In this document: positions 7,807 through 16,500 of the stretch, piece after piece
How positions within the stretch are numbered: the stretch's first letter is position 1
Layout: each line of letters starts with the position of its first letter
Assembly (NCBI GenBank): GCA_016786665.1
Contig: JAEUVZ010000070.1
Span: forward strand, 1 to 57,909
Reading direction: 5' to 3'
From: Flavipsychrobacter sp.
Lineage (GTDB): Bacteria; Bacteroidota; Bacteroidia; Chitinophagales; Chitinophagaceae
DNA: 57,909 nucleotides
Position numbers and translations under genes: made by a program
The notes under the pieces: generated by a model
What the model saw: the letters and a program-made list of their open reading frames with translations, nothing else
The model's database searches: none
What the model was told of the DNA's origin: nothing

Positions 7807-8130
7807 ATGAGAAAAGCTGATGTTGTAAGCAGCATATCCGAGAAAACCGGAATTCCTAAAGTAGATATACTAGTAGCCCTCGAGGCCTTCTTTAAGGAGG
7901 TGAAAACATCACTTGTTGAAGGCGAGCCCGTTTACGTGCGGGGCTTCGGTAGCTTTATTCTCAAAAAACGCGCCGCTAAGGTGGGCCGCAACATCAAGAA
8001 GAACATTGCAGTAGAGATACCCGAGCATTTTATTCCCGCGTTCAAGCCGGCAAAGGAGTTTGTACAGGCGGTTAAAGATTCCAAGCACGAGCTCGTAGAG
8101 CATAGCGAGGAAGACCTGGTAGAACAATAA
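7807..8130 (+). CDS. HU/IHF-family DNA-binding protein
   Basis: The 107-residue protein has the HU/IHF fold order: two helices (MRKADVVSSISEKTGIP..), the VRGFGSF beta-hairpin start near residues 44-50, and a DNA-contacting arm region (KKRAAKVGRNIKK) ending in PAFKPAKEF. It is longer than classic HU (about 90) because of an acidic C-terminal extension (EHSEEDLVEQ). Members bind and bend DNA as dimers and help compact the nucleoid. Whether this is the main HU or a specialised paralogue cannot be told from one copy. Confidence 0.88.
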   Translation: MRKADVVSSISEKTGIPKVDILVALEAFFKEVKTSLVEGEPVYVRGFGSFILKKRAAKVGRNIKKNIAVEIPEHFIPAFKPAKEFVQAVKDSKHELVEHSEEDLVEQ

Positions 8131-8132
8131 TC

Positions 8133-8158
8133 AATCAGCACGTTCCGCAATGCTGATT
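8133..8158 (+). terminator. Hairpin after the HU gene, possible weak terminator
   Basis: A perfect 8-bp stem, AATCAGCA (8133-8140) with TGCTGATT (8151-8158), encloses a 10-base loop just after the stop codon. The T tract is short (ATTTCCCT). It sits directly before the -7 motif of the next gene and could instead act in its regulation. Confidence 0.45.
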
Positions 8159-8162
8159 TCCC

Positions 8163-8170
8163 TACCTTTG
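8163..8170 (+). promoter_or_regulatory. -7 promoter motif TACCTTTG before the TPR gene
   Basis: An exact TAnnTTTG match. Transcription would begin near 8176, about 12 bases before the TTG start at 8188. Confidence 0.45.
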
Positions 8171-8187
8171 CACCGAATTTTACGTTT

Positions 8188-9036
8188 TTGCGAAAGGTAC
8201 ACTACATAGCGCTTGCGGCTGCCGCGGCCATTCTAGCCACACTATATTTCTGGGGTAATACCACACCACCGGCTAAAAAGCAGGTAGGTGCGCCTATGGC
8301 GCAGGGTAACCCACAGGCGCCTAATACGATGAAGGCGGCTTCTTTTGCCGATATCCTCTCCGAGGGGAAAGAGCAGCTTGCTGCCGAAGGCAAAAATAAA
8401 GTCTCTTCATTAGAACAGGAGCTCGCAGCCATTGGCGATTCGTCGCAAATGGCTGTTGGTTTTTATAAGCTCAGCAACTTCTGGAAAGACAATAATAACC
8501 CCCGTCTTGCCGCCTGGTACGCAGCACAATCAGCAAAATTGGAGAATTCAGAAAAAAAGCTCAATTTTGCAGGCCAATTCTTTCTGGACCAGTTAGCCAA
8601 GGATAGTTCTGAGGCTATGCAGATGTGGGATGCGCAGCAATCTGTCGAGTTTTTCGAGAAAGCGCTGGCGCTCAATCCCGAAAGCGATACTGCAAAAATG
8701 GGGCTTGCACAGGGTTATGTCGTAAGCGGGCAACCAATGAAGGGAGTGGGGCTACTGAGGGAGATAGTTGCTAAAAGGCCAGATGACGTTCCAGCGAATA
8801 TGATACTGGGAAAAATGTCGGTACAGTCGCAGCAGTTCGACAAGGCGGTAGCGCGCTTTGAAACGATTCTGAAAGCAGAACCCGGCAATACGGAAGCCTT
8901 GTACATGCTCGGCGTTTCGTACGGCGAAATGGGCAACAAAGAAAAGGCAGTAGAAATACTGGAAAAATGTAAACAATTAGTCAACAATCCGGAATTCAAC
9001 CGGGATATTGACAACTATATAAATTCATTAAAGTAA
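8188..9036 (+). CDS. Membrane-anchored tetratricopeptide-repeat protein
   Basis: The 282-residue protein starts at a TTG codon; there is no ATG that would keep the N-terminal anchor. Residues about 5-23 form one hydrophobic segment (YIALAAAAAILATLYFWG) that is an uncleaved anchor or signal. A linker rich in Q, A and P follows. From about residue 150 there are TPR-like helix pairs (VEFFEKALALNPESDTAKMGLAQGYV, FDKAVARFETILKAEPGNTEALYMLGVSYGEMGNKEKAVEILE), shown here as landmarks. TPRs mediate protein-protein contacts; the partner is unknown. The 30-residue basic protein gene starts 19 bases downstream and may be co-transcribed. Confidence 0.75.
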   Translation: MRKVHYIALAAAAAILATLYFWGNTTPPAKKQVGAPMAQGNPQAPNTMKAASFADILSEGKEQLAAEGKNKVSSLEQELAAIGDSSQMAVGFYKLSNFWKDNNNPRLAAWYAAQSAKLENSEKKLNFAGQFFLDQLAKDSSEAMQMWDAQQSVEFFEKALALNPESDTAKMGLAQGYVVSGQPMKGVGLLREIVAKRPDDVPANMILGKMSVQSQQFDKAVARFETILKAEPGNTEALYMLGVSYGEMGNKEKAVEILEKCKQLVNNPEFNRDIDNYINSLK

Positions 9037-9055
9037 CTTTTAAAAACATTCTGTT

Positions 9056-9148
9056 ATGCCTTGTGGTAAAAAAAGGAAACGTCATAAAATAGCTACCCAC
9101 AAACGTAAAAAGCGTTTGAGAAAGAACCGTCATAAGAAGAAGAAATAG
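9056..9148 (+). CDS. Tiny basic AURKAIP1/COX24-domain protein, ribosome-associated type
   Basis: This is a 30-codon gene, too short for most gene callers. It reads MPCGKKRKRHKIATHK and continues to an all-basic end with KKRLRKNRHKKKK. About two thirds of the residues are Lys, Arg or His. This matches the small proteins of Bacteroidota that are annotated as AURKAIP1/COX24 domain-containing, the domain of mitochondrial small-subunit protein mS38. A role at the ribosomal small subunit is likely but is inferred from that relation. It lies between the TPR gene and the RNase E/G gene. Confidence 0.85.
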   Translation: MPCGKKRKRHKIATHKRKKRLRKNRHKKKK

Positions 9149-9207
9149 TAAGGGAAGCTGGTTGTAAAAAACCTGATCGCTTACCGGCTTTTCTTGGGCA
9201 GCATCCT

Positions 9208-9291
9208 TACACTTTTTGCTGTAGCCCTGTGCATACAGTGCGGGCACGCAAAAAGTGTAGGGTTTTGTTATTACACGGCCATAACCGTGTA
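9208..9291 (+). promoter_or_regulatory. Two-hairpin leader upstream of the RNase E/G gene
   Basis: Hairpin 1 has a perfect 12-bp outer stem, TACACTTTTTGC (9208-9219) with GCAAAAAGTGTA (9248-9259). Inside it GCCC/GGGC (9224-9227 with 9242-9245) and TGT/ACA (9228-9230 with 9235-9237) extend the helix. Hairpin 2 has a perfect 7-bp stem, TACACGG/CCGTGTA (9272-9278 with 9285-9291). The T-rich stretch after hairpin 1 (GGTTTTGTTATT) could also end the upstream transcript. Together they could form a structured rng 5' leader. Confidence 0.6.
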
Positions 9292-9335
9292 GCTGCTGCA
9301 TGAAGGCCTGTTAAATCGTGACAAACGAGGGTAGC

Positions 9336-10895
9336 ATGACTAAAGAACTTATCATAAACTCCTCTGGGGAAGGTGTGGAAATCGCCTTGCTCGAGGATAA
9401 AAAGCTTGTGGAGCTCCATTACGAGCACGGACAAGACAATTTTGCCGTCGGCGACCTGTACCTCGGCAAAGTGAAAAAGCTGATGCCCGGCCTCAATGCG
9501 GTATTCGTGGATGTCGGTTTCGAGAAAGACGCGTTCCTGCACTATACCGACCTTAGCCCATACTTCCGTTCCCTGTTGAAGTTCACCCGGCAGTCCGTTC
9601 AGGGAGATATCCCATGGGGAACCGACTTCGGTAAGTTTAAGAACGAAGCGGAGATAGTAAAAACGGGAAAGATTACAGAGGTACTGCAGGGTAAGCCCGA
9701 CATACTGGTACAGATACTTAAAGAGCCTATTTCGGCCAAAGGGCCCCGCCTTAGTTGTGAGATATCACTTCCTGGCAGGTTTGTGGTGCTCACGCCATTT
9801 AACGACGTGGTCGCCATCTCTCGCAAGATTCACTCGGCCGACGAGCGCAAGCGCCTGCAACGCATTATAGAAAGCATCAAACCCAAAAATTTCGGGGTGA
9901 TTGTGCGCACCGCCGCAGAAGGGAAAAACACTGCCGAACTGCATACCGATATGCTGGAGCTTTCGGAAATGTGGCAAACTATCCAAACCAATCTTAAAGG
10001 TGCCAAACCGCCGCAGATAATATTGAGCGAACAGGACAAGACAACGTCCATCCTGCGCGATTTACTCAGCGAGAGCTTTGAGCGAATTGTGGTCAACGAC
10101 AAAAAGCTGCTGGCAGACACCAAAGAGTACATCGGGCGTATAGCCCCCGAGCAGCAGGAGATTGTAAGTTTTCACAATGCCGGGCAGCCTATATTCGACA
10201 CGTTTGGCATTACCAAGCAGGTAAAATCGTCGTTTGGCAAAACCGTCAATCTCAGTAGCGGTGCTTACCTGATAATAGAACACACCGAAGCGTTGCACGT
10301 AATAGATGTGAACAGTGGCACCCGTGCCGCAGAAGCAGGGCAGGAACAGAATGCATTGGCCACCAACCTGGAGGCCGTGCAGGAAATTACCCGCCAGATG
10401 CGTCTTCGCGACCTGGGCGGTATTGTCATCATCGACTTCATAGATATGAAGTTGCCCGACAACCGAAAAAAGGTGTACGATGCTATGGAAGCCGCGATGA
10501 AGCAAGATCGTGCGCGCCATACTATTCTCCCCATGACTAAGTTCGGCCTGATGCAGATTACCCGTCAGCGACTCCGCCCTGAGATTAATATCTCTACTGC
10601 TGAGGTCTGCCCAAGCTGCAAGGGTACCGGAAAAATAGGTCCGTCCATACTCGTCTCCGATGACATAGAAAAAGATTTAAAGTACCTCATCAATCAGGGG
10701 CACAGGGAGCTTTCCCTGCATGTGCACCCTATCCTCGAGGCATACCTCACGAAGGGCTCCTTCTTTAAGAAATCAATCCTCGCCAGGTGGCAGAAAGAGT
10801 TGAAGACGCGAATAAAGATTGTGCTCGATAATAACGCCGGACTTACGCAATACCACTTTTACGATGCTAAGACGGACGACCTGATAAAACTGTAA
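9336..10895 (+). CDS. rng: Ribonuclease E/G family endoribonuclease
   Basis: The start is placed at ATG 9336 (MTKELIINSSGEGVEIALLE, the usual family start), with GAGGG just upstream. A GTG at 9318 is in frame but adds six atypical residues. The 519-residue protein has the S1 RNA-binding region (VGDLYLGKVKKLMPGLNAVFVDVG, about residues 37-60), the DNase-I-like catalytic region with VIDVNSGT and IVIIDFIDM (the two metal-binding aspartates of RNase E/G), and the Zn-link CPSCKGTG near residue 425. It lacks the long C-terminal scaffold of E. coli RNase E, so it is RNase G-like. Its role is rRNA 5'-end processing and mRNA decay. Confidence 0.93.
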   Translation: MTKELIINSSGEGVEIALLEDKKLVELHYEHGQDNFAVGDLYLGKVKKLMPGLNAVFVDVGFEKDAFLHYTDLSPYFRSLLKFTRQSVQGDIPWGTDFGKFKNEAEIVKTGKITEVLQGKPDILVQILKEPISAKGPRLSCEISLPGRFVVLTPFNDVVAISRKIHSADERKRLQRIIESIKPKNFGVIVRTAAEGKNTAELHTDMLELSEMWQTIQTNLKGAKPPQIILSEQDKTTSILRDLLSESFERIVVNDKKLLADTKEYIGRIAPEQQEIVSFHNAGQPIFDTFGITKQVKSSFGKTVNLSSGAYLIIEHTEALHVIDVNSGTRAAEAGQEQNALATNLEAVQEITRQMRLRDLGGIVIIDFIDMKLPDNRKKVYDAMEAAMKQDRARHTILPMTKFGLMQITRQRLRPEINISTAEVCPSCKGTGKIGPSILVSDDIEKDLKYLINQGHRELSLHVHPILEAYLTKGSFFKKSILARWQKELKTRIKIVLDNNAGLTQYHFYDAKTDDLIKL

Positions 10896-10902
10896 AATAA
10901 GC

Positions 10903-10932
10903 AAAGCCCCCTCTTATAAAGGGGGCTTTTTT
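10903..10932. terminator. Bidirectional terminator between rng and the binding-protein gene
   Basis: AAAGCCCCC (10903-10911) pairs with GGGGGCTTT (10921-10929) around a 9-base loop. It is followed by a T tract on the plus strand and preceded by an A-rich stretch that serves the convergent minus-strand gene. Confidence 0.85.
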
Positions 10933-10939
10933 ATGCCGG

Positions 10940-12601
10940 TTATTGTGGTCGCTGAGAGTTGTTTTTGCGCACACGCTTCAAGTCTATGAGGTTCATCGGG
11001 TTGCTGCTGAAGCCGCTCACGTTCAGTTGCGTAAAGTGCATGCGTTGGTCATAAAAGAGGGGCACCAGGGGTGCCTCGCTCATCACCAGGCTGTCCATAC
11101 GCTGATACAGCTTGTGCCGCAGGCTGTCGGGGGCGTTCATGCTGGCGTCATACCATTGGTCAAAGGTGGCATGCGCGAAACGGGTATAGTTCGGCGGGGC
11201 GGGAAACCGGCTGTTGAAGAATGCCAGGTAGGTTTCTCCGTCTGGGTAGTCGGCCAGCCACTGTCCCCGGAAGGCTATAGCCTGGGAGCGGCTCATCTGT
11301 TGCCGCAGTATGTTGGGTTGTATTATTTCTACTTTGGCGGGTATGCCTACATCCTGTAGTTGGGTGGCTACAAAGTTCACTATGTCTGCCCAGTTGTCCG
11401 GTGTCAGTATGGTAAAGGGCTCCAAACCCTTCCCCCCTGGGAATCCCGCCTCTTTCAGCAGCGCCATCGCCTTGGTGGGGTTGTAGTCGTAGCCATAGCG
11501 GCCGGTGCTGTCATACCCCGGCATACCCCTGGGTATAAAACCCGAGGTGGCAGGTGTGCCCATCCCGTTTTTAAAATAGGTGGAAATGCGTTTCCGGTCT
11601 ATGGCATAGTTGATGGCCTGGCGCACCAGCCGGTAGCGCGTAGGGGAAGCTTTTACCAGCGCATTGGCCGTATCGGTCAGGAACCCGATGTACTCTGTGT
11701 TCAGGTAGGTCTTTTTCTCAAAGCGTATCTTGGAGAGGTACTCCTTTTTCAGCTCGCCGTTCTTGGTCAGTACCAGGTCTTTAAAGGACCCGTCAAGCCC
11801 ATTCACAAAGTCCACTTTCCCTTGCAGGAATAGGAAAAATTCAGTGGCCTTGCTATCGGCAAAGCCAATTTGCACGGCATCCGTATAGGGCAGGCGCTCG
11901 CCTTGCTCATCTGTTTCCCAGTAGTGGGGGTTTTTATGCAGTATCAGTACATTGCCTTCGTCCCAGTAATGAAACTGGTAGGGGCCGGTGCCACAGGGGT
12001 GCCGGCTGAAGTCTTTGCCATAGTGCTCGGCCACCTCGCGGGGCACTATGCTGCAGTAGGGCATGGTCAGTATCTCGGGCAGTGGCCGGAACGGCGCCAG
12101 CAGTTTTATCTGCACGGTAGTATCGTTCACCGCCCGGAAAGGCTCCTGCCTCGCTACCCGGTCATTAAATATCCATGCGCCGCTGGAGGCTATCGCCGGG
12201 TCCACCAGCCGCCCGAAGCTATATACTACGTCAGCGGCTACCATTTTCCGCCCTTTTCCGCCCGGGAATACCGCGTTGTCCTGGAAGTACACATCATCCC
12301 GCAGGTAAAAGGTATAAGTGAGCCCGTCGGCGCTTACCGCCCACCGCCGGGCCAGCGAAGGGACCAGTTGCAGCGCTTCATTGGTTTCCACCAGCGTATT
12401 ATACACCATGTGGTCCGTCCACATATTATAGAGGTTCTTGGCAAAGGCCGGGTCTATCGACTCCAGCGCCCCGCTGGAGTAGTTCAGGTACACTACATTG
12501 GCTTTGTCGCCTTGGTCATCGCTTCCGCAGGAAGGCAATCCCGCCCAGCAGGCAGCGAGAAAAGCGGTCAGGAGCAATTTGTTCAGCCGGTGGCGGTACA
12601 T
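10940..12601 (-). CDS. ABC-transporter solute-binding lipoprotein, oligopeptide (SBP family 5) type
   Basis: I place the start at ATG 12601, giving 553 residues with a positively charged n-region and a lipobox LPSC (Cys25). Longer in-frame starts run into the divergent pdxJ gene. The mature protein follows the family 5 order: LDPAFAKNLY-like opening (here IDPAFAKNLYNMW), VPSLARRWAVSADGLTYTFYLRD, the ADVVYSFGRLVDP block, HPCGTGPYQFHYWDEG and YNPTKAMALLKEAGFPGG. This family captures peptides or nickel/heme-like solutes for ABC importers. No permease or ATPase gene is adjacent, so its transporter is elsewhere or it works alone. Confidence 0.88.
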   Translation of the reverse strand: MYRHRLNKLLLTAFLAACWAGLPSCGSDDQGDKANVVYLNYSSGALESIDPAFAKNLYNMWTDHMVYNTLVETNEALQLVPSLARRWAVSADGLTYTFYLRDDVYFQDNAVFPGGKGRKMVAADVVYSFGRLVDPAIASSGAWIFNDRVARQEPFRAVNDTTVQIKLLAPFRPLPEILTMPYCSIVPREVAEHYGKDFSRHPCGTGPYQFHYWDEGNVLILHKNPHYWETDEQGERLPYTDAVQIGFADSKATEFFLFLQGKVDFVNGLDGSFKDLVLTKNGELKKEYLSKIRFEKKTYLNTEYIGFLTDTANALVKASPTRYRLVRQAINYAIDRKRISTYFKNGMGTPATSGFIPRGMPGYDSTGRYGYDYNPTKAMALLKEAGFPGGKGLEPFTILTPDNWADIVNFVATQLQDVGIPAKVEIIQPNILRQQMSRSQAIAFRGQWLADYPDGETYLAFFNSRFPAPPNYTRFAHATFDQWYDASMNAPDSLRHKLYQRMDSLVMSEAPLVPLFYDQRMHFTQLNVSGFSSNPMNLIDLKRVRKNNSQRPQ

Positions 12602-12650
12602 CTTCCGCAAGTTAGCAGGAATGGACTTAATTTCGCACAAACACCGCCGC

Positions 12651-13373
12651 ATGACTACCAAGCTTTCAGTAAACATAAACAAGATCGCCACATTACGCAA
12701 TTCCCGGGGCGGCGATAATCCCAGCGTGCTGAAAGCAGCTATTGACTGCCAGCGGTTTGGTGCGGAGGGCATAACCGTACATCCCCGCCCCGACGAACGG
12801 CACATTCGCTACGCCGACGTCCGTGAGATAGCTCCCGTCATCACTACCGAGTTTAATATTGAGGGGAATCCACTGGAAGATAAATTTGTAGCCCTGGTGC
12901 TGGAAACACGTCCGCACCAGGTCACGCTCGTGCCCGATGCCCCCGGCCAGCTTACCTCCAATCACGGTTGGGATACGATTAGGCAGCAGGCATACCTGCG
13001 CGAGATAATAGGCGTTTTCAAAAGTGCCGGAATCCGGGTGTCTATATTTGTAGATCCCGACGCCAACCTGGTAGCAGCAGCGGCTGATACCGGCACCGAT
13101 CGCGTAGAGTTGTACACCGAGGCATATGCCCGGTTATTCCCTGCCGACCCCCGGGAGGCAATAGCCGCCTATATAGCCGCCGCGGAAGCTGCGGTAGCCG
13201 TGGGCCTAGGCCTGAACGCCGGCCACGACCTGGATAGGTACAACCTGCAATACTTCTCCCAAAACATCCCCGGCCTGCTGGAGGTCTCCATCGGTCACGC
13301 CCTCATAGCCGATGCCCTGTACCTGGGCCTGGAGAATACCATCCAGATATATAAAAGACAGCTCCAGAAATAA
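12651..13373 (+). CDS. pdxJ: Pyridoxine 5'-phosphate synthase
   Basis: From ATG 12651 the protein is 240 residues, the normal length for PdxJ. It starts MTTKLSVNINKIATLRNSRG, which carries the Asn and Arg substrate contacts. Other marks are the HPRPDERHIR segment (about residues 43-52) with the catalytic His, the EFNIEGNP strand, TLVPD near residue 95, and the GLGLNAGHDLDRYNL and EVSIGHALIADAL blocks that bind phosphate. It condenses 1-deoxyxylulose 5-phosphate with 3-amino-2-oxopropyl phosphate to make pyridoxine phosphate. It is divergent from the binding lipoprotein, with only 49 bases between starts. Confidence 0.95.
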   Translation: MTTKLSVNINKIATLRNSRGGDNPSVLKAAIDCQRFGAEGITVHPRPDERHIRYADVREIAPVITTEFNIEGNPLEDKFVALVLETRPHQVTLVPDAPGQLTSNHGWDTIRQQAYLREIIGVFKSAGIRVSIFVDPDANLVAAAADTGTDRVELYTEAYARLFPADPREAIAAYIAAAEAAVAVGLGLNAGHDLDRYNLQYFSQNIPGLLEVSIGHALIADALYLGLENTIQIYKRQLQK

Positions 13374-13594
13374 ATACCTATTTTTTTAGCATTTATTAGC
13401 TTTTTAACTATCTTACATAGCTAACCACCGGAGAATAACGGGCAACAATAGCTTTTTTGTGCAGATAGCACAGGTGGCTAATTGCAGCTTTAGCATCGTT
13501 TGCCCCTCCATTTACCGGTATAGTTAGCCATGATAAACCGACCTACCGCTGTTGCTGAAAACTAAAAAACATTTTTAGGTTTTAAAGCCGTCTC
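13374..13594. other. Intergenic region before the giant PKD protein gene
   Basis: No gene is seen in these 221 bases. It holds T-rich tracts and a small TGTGC/GCACA hairpin (13458-13462 with 13468-13472). A near-consensus -7 motif TAGGTTTT lies just before the ATG at 13595. No clear terminator for pdxJ is visible. Confidence 0.4.
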
Positions 13595-16500
13595 ATGAAA
13601 CAACTTCTATTCAAGCTCTGTATAGGAATACTTACCTGTCTGTCCCTGCCTGCCCTCGCTCAGCCGGTTGCCAGTTTCACTGCTTCTCCCGTTTCGGGTT
13701 GCGCGCCGTTGGTGGTACAGTTCAATAATACTTCTACAGGGGCAACCTCCTACAGCTGGAACCTCGGCAATACGGTAACCACTACACAGCAAAACCCTTC
13801 CACCACCTATACTACACCAGGCACATACACCGTAACATTAACAGCCAGTAACGGCACACAGACCAATACCTACACCGCTACCAGCTACATCACCGTATAT
13901 CCTAAGCCTACCGTTAACTTCGTTGTAAGCGACTCCGGTTACAGTTGCCCCCCTAAGACGGTTACATTTACCAATCTTTCCGTTCCCGGCGGCACGGGCA
14001 CTCCTTCTTACTATTGGGATTTCGGCAACGGCCAGTTCAGCACCCAGGCCAATCCTACGGTTACCTATAATACGTCCGGCAACTTCAACGTTTCGCTGGT
14101 AGTCACCAACAGCTTCAATTGTTCGCAAACTTTCGTGAAGAACAATTATGTGCATACCTATCCTAAGCCTACCGCCGCATTCACTTCCAACAACAACAAC
14201 AACTGTTCTGTTCCGGCAACGGTCAACTTTACAAACAATTCCAGTGGGGCCACCAGTTACCAGTGGTCGTTTGGCAATGGCAATACCAGCACACTCCAGA
14301 ACCCCAGCTGCACTTATACGTCCGCGGGCACCTATACTGTCCGGCTCATTGCCATTAATGCTAATGGCTGCCGGGATACCCTGATAATGAACAACTACGT
14401 GAACGTAGGCAATGTCGACGCACAGTTTACCAGTCCCAGTACTGTATGCGTTAATAACACTATCAACTTTACCAACACGTCTACTCCCGGCCCGGGCACC
14501 AGTACCTGGTACTTCGGCAATGGTAACAGCTTCGTAGGTGCAAACGCATCATATGCATACACTACTCCGGGCACCTACAATGTCAAGCTCGTAGTGGTGA
14601 GCAATGGCTGTTCCGACTCGGTGATACATCCCGTAGTGGTAACACCGGGCCCCACGGCCAACTTTACCGCCACACCGGTGAGCGGATGCGTTCCGCTGAA
14701 TGTGCAGTTTACCAATACCTCTACCGGGGCCAATGGTTATACCTGGTACTTTGGCAACGGACAGACCAGCACGGCTACCAATCCCCTGCATACATATACG
14801 GTGCCAAATAACACTTATACCGTCACGCTGGTGGCTACCAGCAATTCCGGATGTATAGATACGCAGGTCAATACCCAATACATCACTACCATTTCCCCTA
14901 TCGTTATAGTTACCGCCTTGCCGCAGAGCGGTTGCGCACCGTTTACCACCAACTTTTCCGCCCAGGGCGTAAATGTGACATTGGCTACCTACAACTGGAG
15001 TTTTGGCGATGCCACGCCCAACAGCACACAGGCGTCTCCTGCTCATACTTACGTCAACCCAGGCAGCTACACAGCAACACTTACATACACCGCCACCAAT
15101 GGCTGCACCGGCACGGTCAACTATCTCATACAGGTAGGCGTCAGTCCTAATGCCAACTTTACCTGGAATCCCAGCGTAGTCTGTCCCAATCAGCCCGTTA
15201 CATTTACTAATCTTTCCACCGGCCCGGTAGGCACCACCTATACTTGGTTGTTCGGCGATGGTTCTGCGCCTAATTCCCAGACGAATCCCACCTATGCATA
15301 CACACAGTCGGTAGGATGGCATACCGTAAAGTTGATAGCGAGCAGCAACGGTTGCTCCGATACCATGACGGTAAATAATGCCATCAATGTTCAGTTGCCC
15401 CTGGCCAATTTCACCTTTAGCCTGAACTGCAGCAACAAATTCCTCATCAATTTCTCAAATCAGTCGCAGGGAAACAGTACCAATCTTTGGAATTTTGGCG
15501 ATGGTACGCCTACCAGTACCCTTACCAATCCTTCGCATACCTATACTATGCCGGGATTGTACAACGTAAAGCTGACAGTAACCAACAGCACCACAGGGTG
15601 TACCGACAGCGTTACCATACCCGTGCGGGTATTCCAGGATATTGCGAATTTAGGCTGGACCGACACCAGTATCTGCGAAATGGAAAGTATTCAGTTGTCG
15701 GCCACCGTCAATCCCTTCGCAATGTACACTACCTACCAATACAATTGGGGGGATAATACGGTACCGCTCACCTTGTTTTTGCCGGGGCTTACGCAGCCAC
15801 ACATTTATACTACAGCGGGCAACTACGTAGCATCACTGGTAGTGACGGATGTGTACAACTGTAAAGACACGGCGTACCAGGCAATACACGTAGGCGGGCC
15901 AGTACCCAACTTCGTAGGTGGGCCTACATCGGGATGCGCTCCGCTGACAGTCAACTTCCAGGACTTCAGTGCTACTAATGGGTCTACCATCGTCAGCCGT
16001 TATTGGGTATTTGGCGATGGCGGAACGCTCGGCGGCAACATTGCCAATCCTTCACACGTATATACAAGTGGGGGCACTTTCTCCGTGAAACTCGTTGTCA
16101 CCGATGCCGTAGGTTGCCCCGACTCTATGACCATACCGAATATGATTACGGTAACCAAGCCAACCGCATCATTCTACTCACCCGATACCATTACCTGCCC
16201 GGGACAGCCGGTCAGCTTCATAAACAATTCTACCGGTACCGGCAACCTCACTTATGCATGGACTTTTGGCGACGGAGGCACTTCTACACAAACCAACCCC
16301 TCGCATACCTATACCTCCAATGGTAATTTCACCGTGCGGCTGATAGTAACGGATGGTAATGGCTGTAAGGATACCCTTATCCGTACCAACTATATTCACT
16401 CGGCCTCTATGGGTATCAGCTTTACCATGAGCAACGATTTTGCTACCTGCCCGCCGCTGGCGGTCAATTTTACCAATACATCCAGTGGCTCGGTTAGCGC

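Noticed and set aside
11870-12718. A 282-codon open frame on the plus strand opposite the binding lipoprotein
   Set aside because: The family 5 binding protein is unambiguous on the other strand, and this frame also overlaps the pdxJ start.
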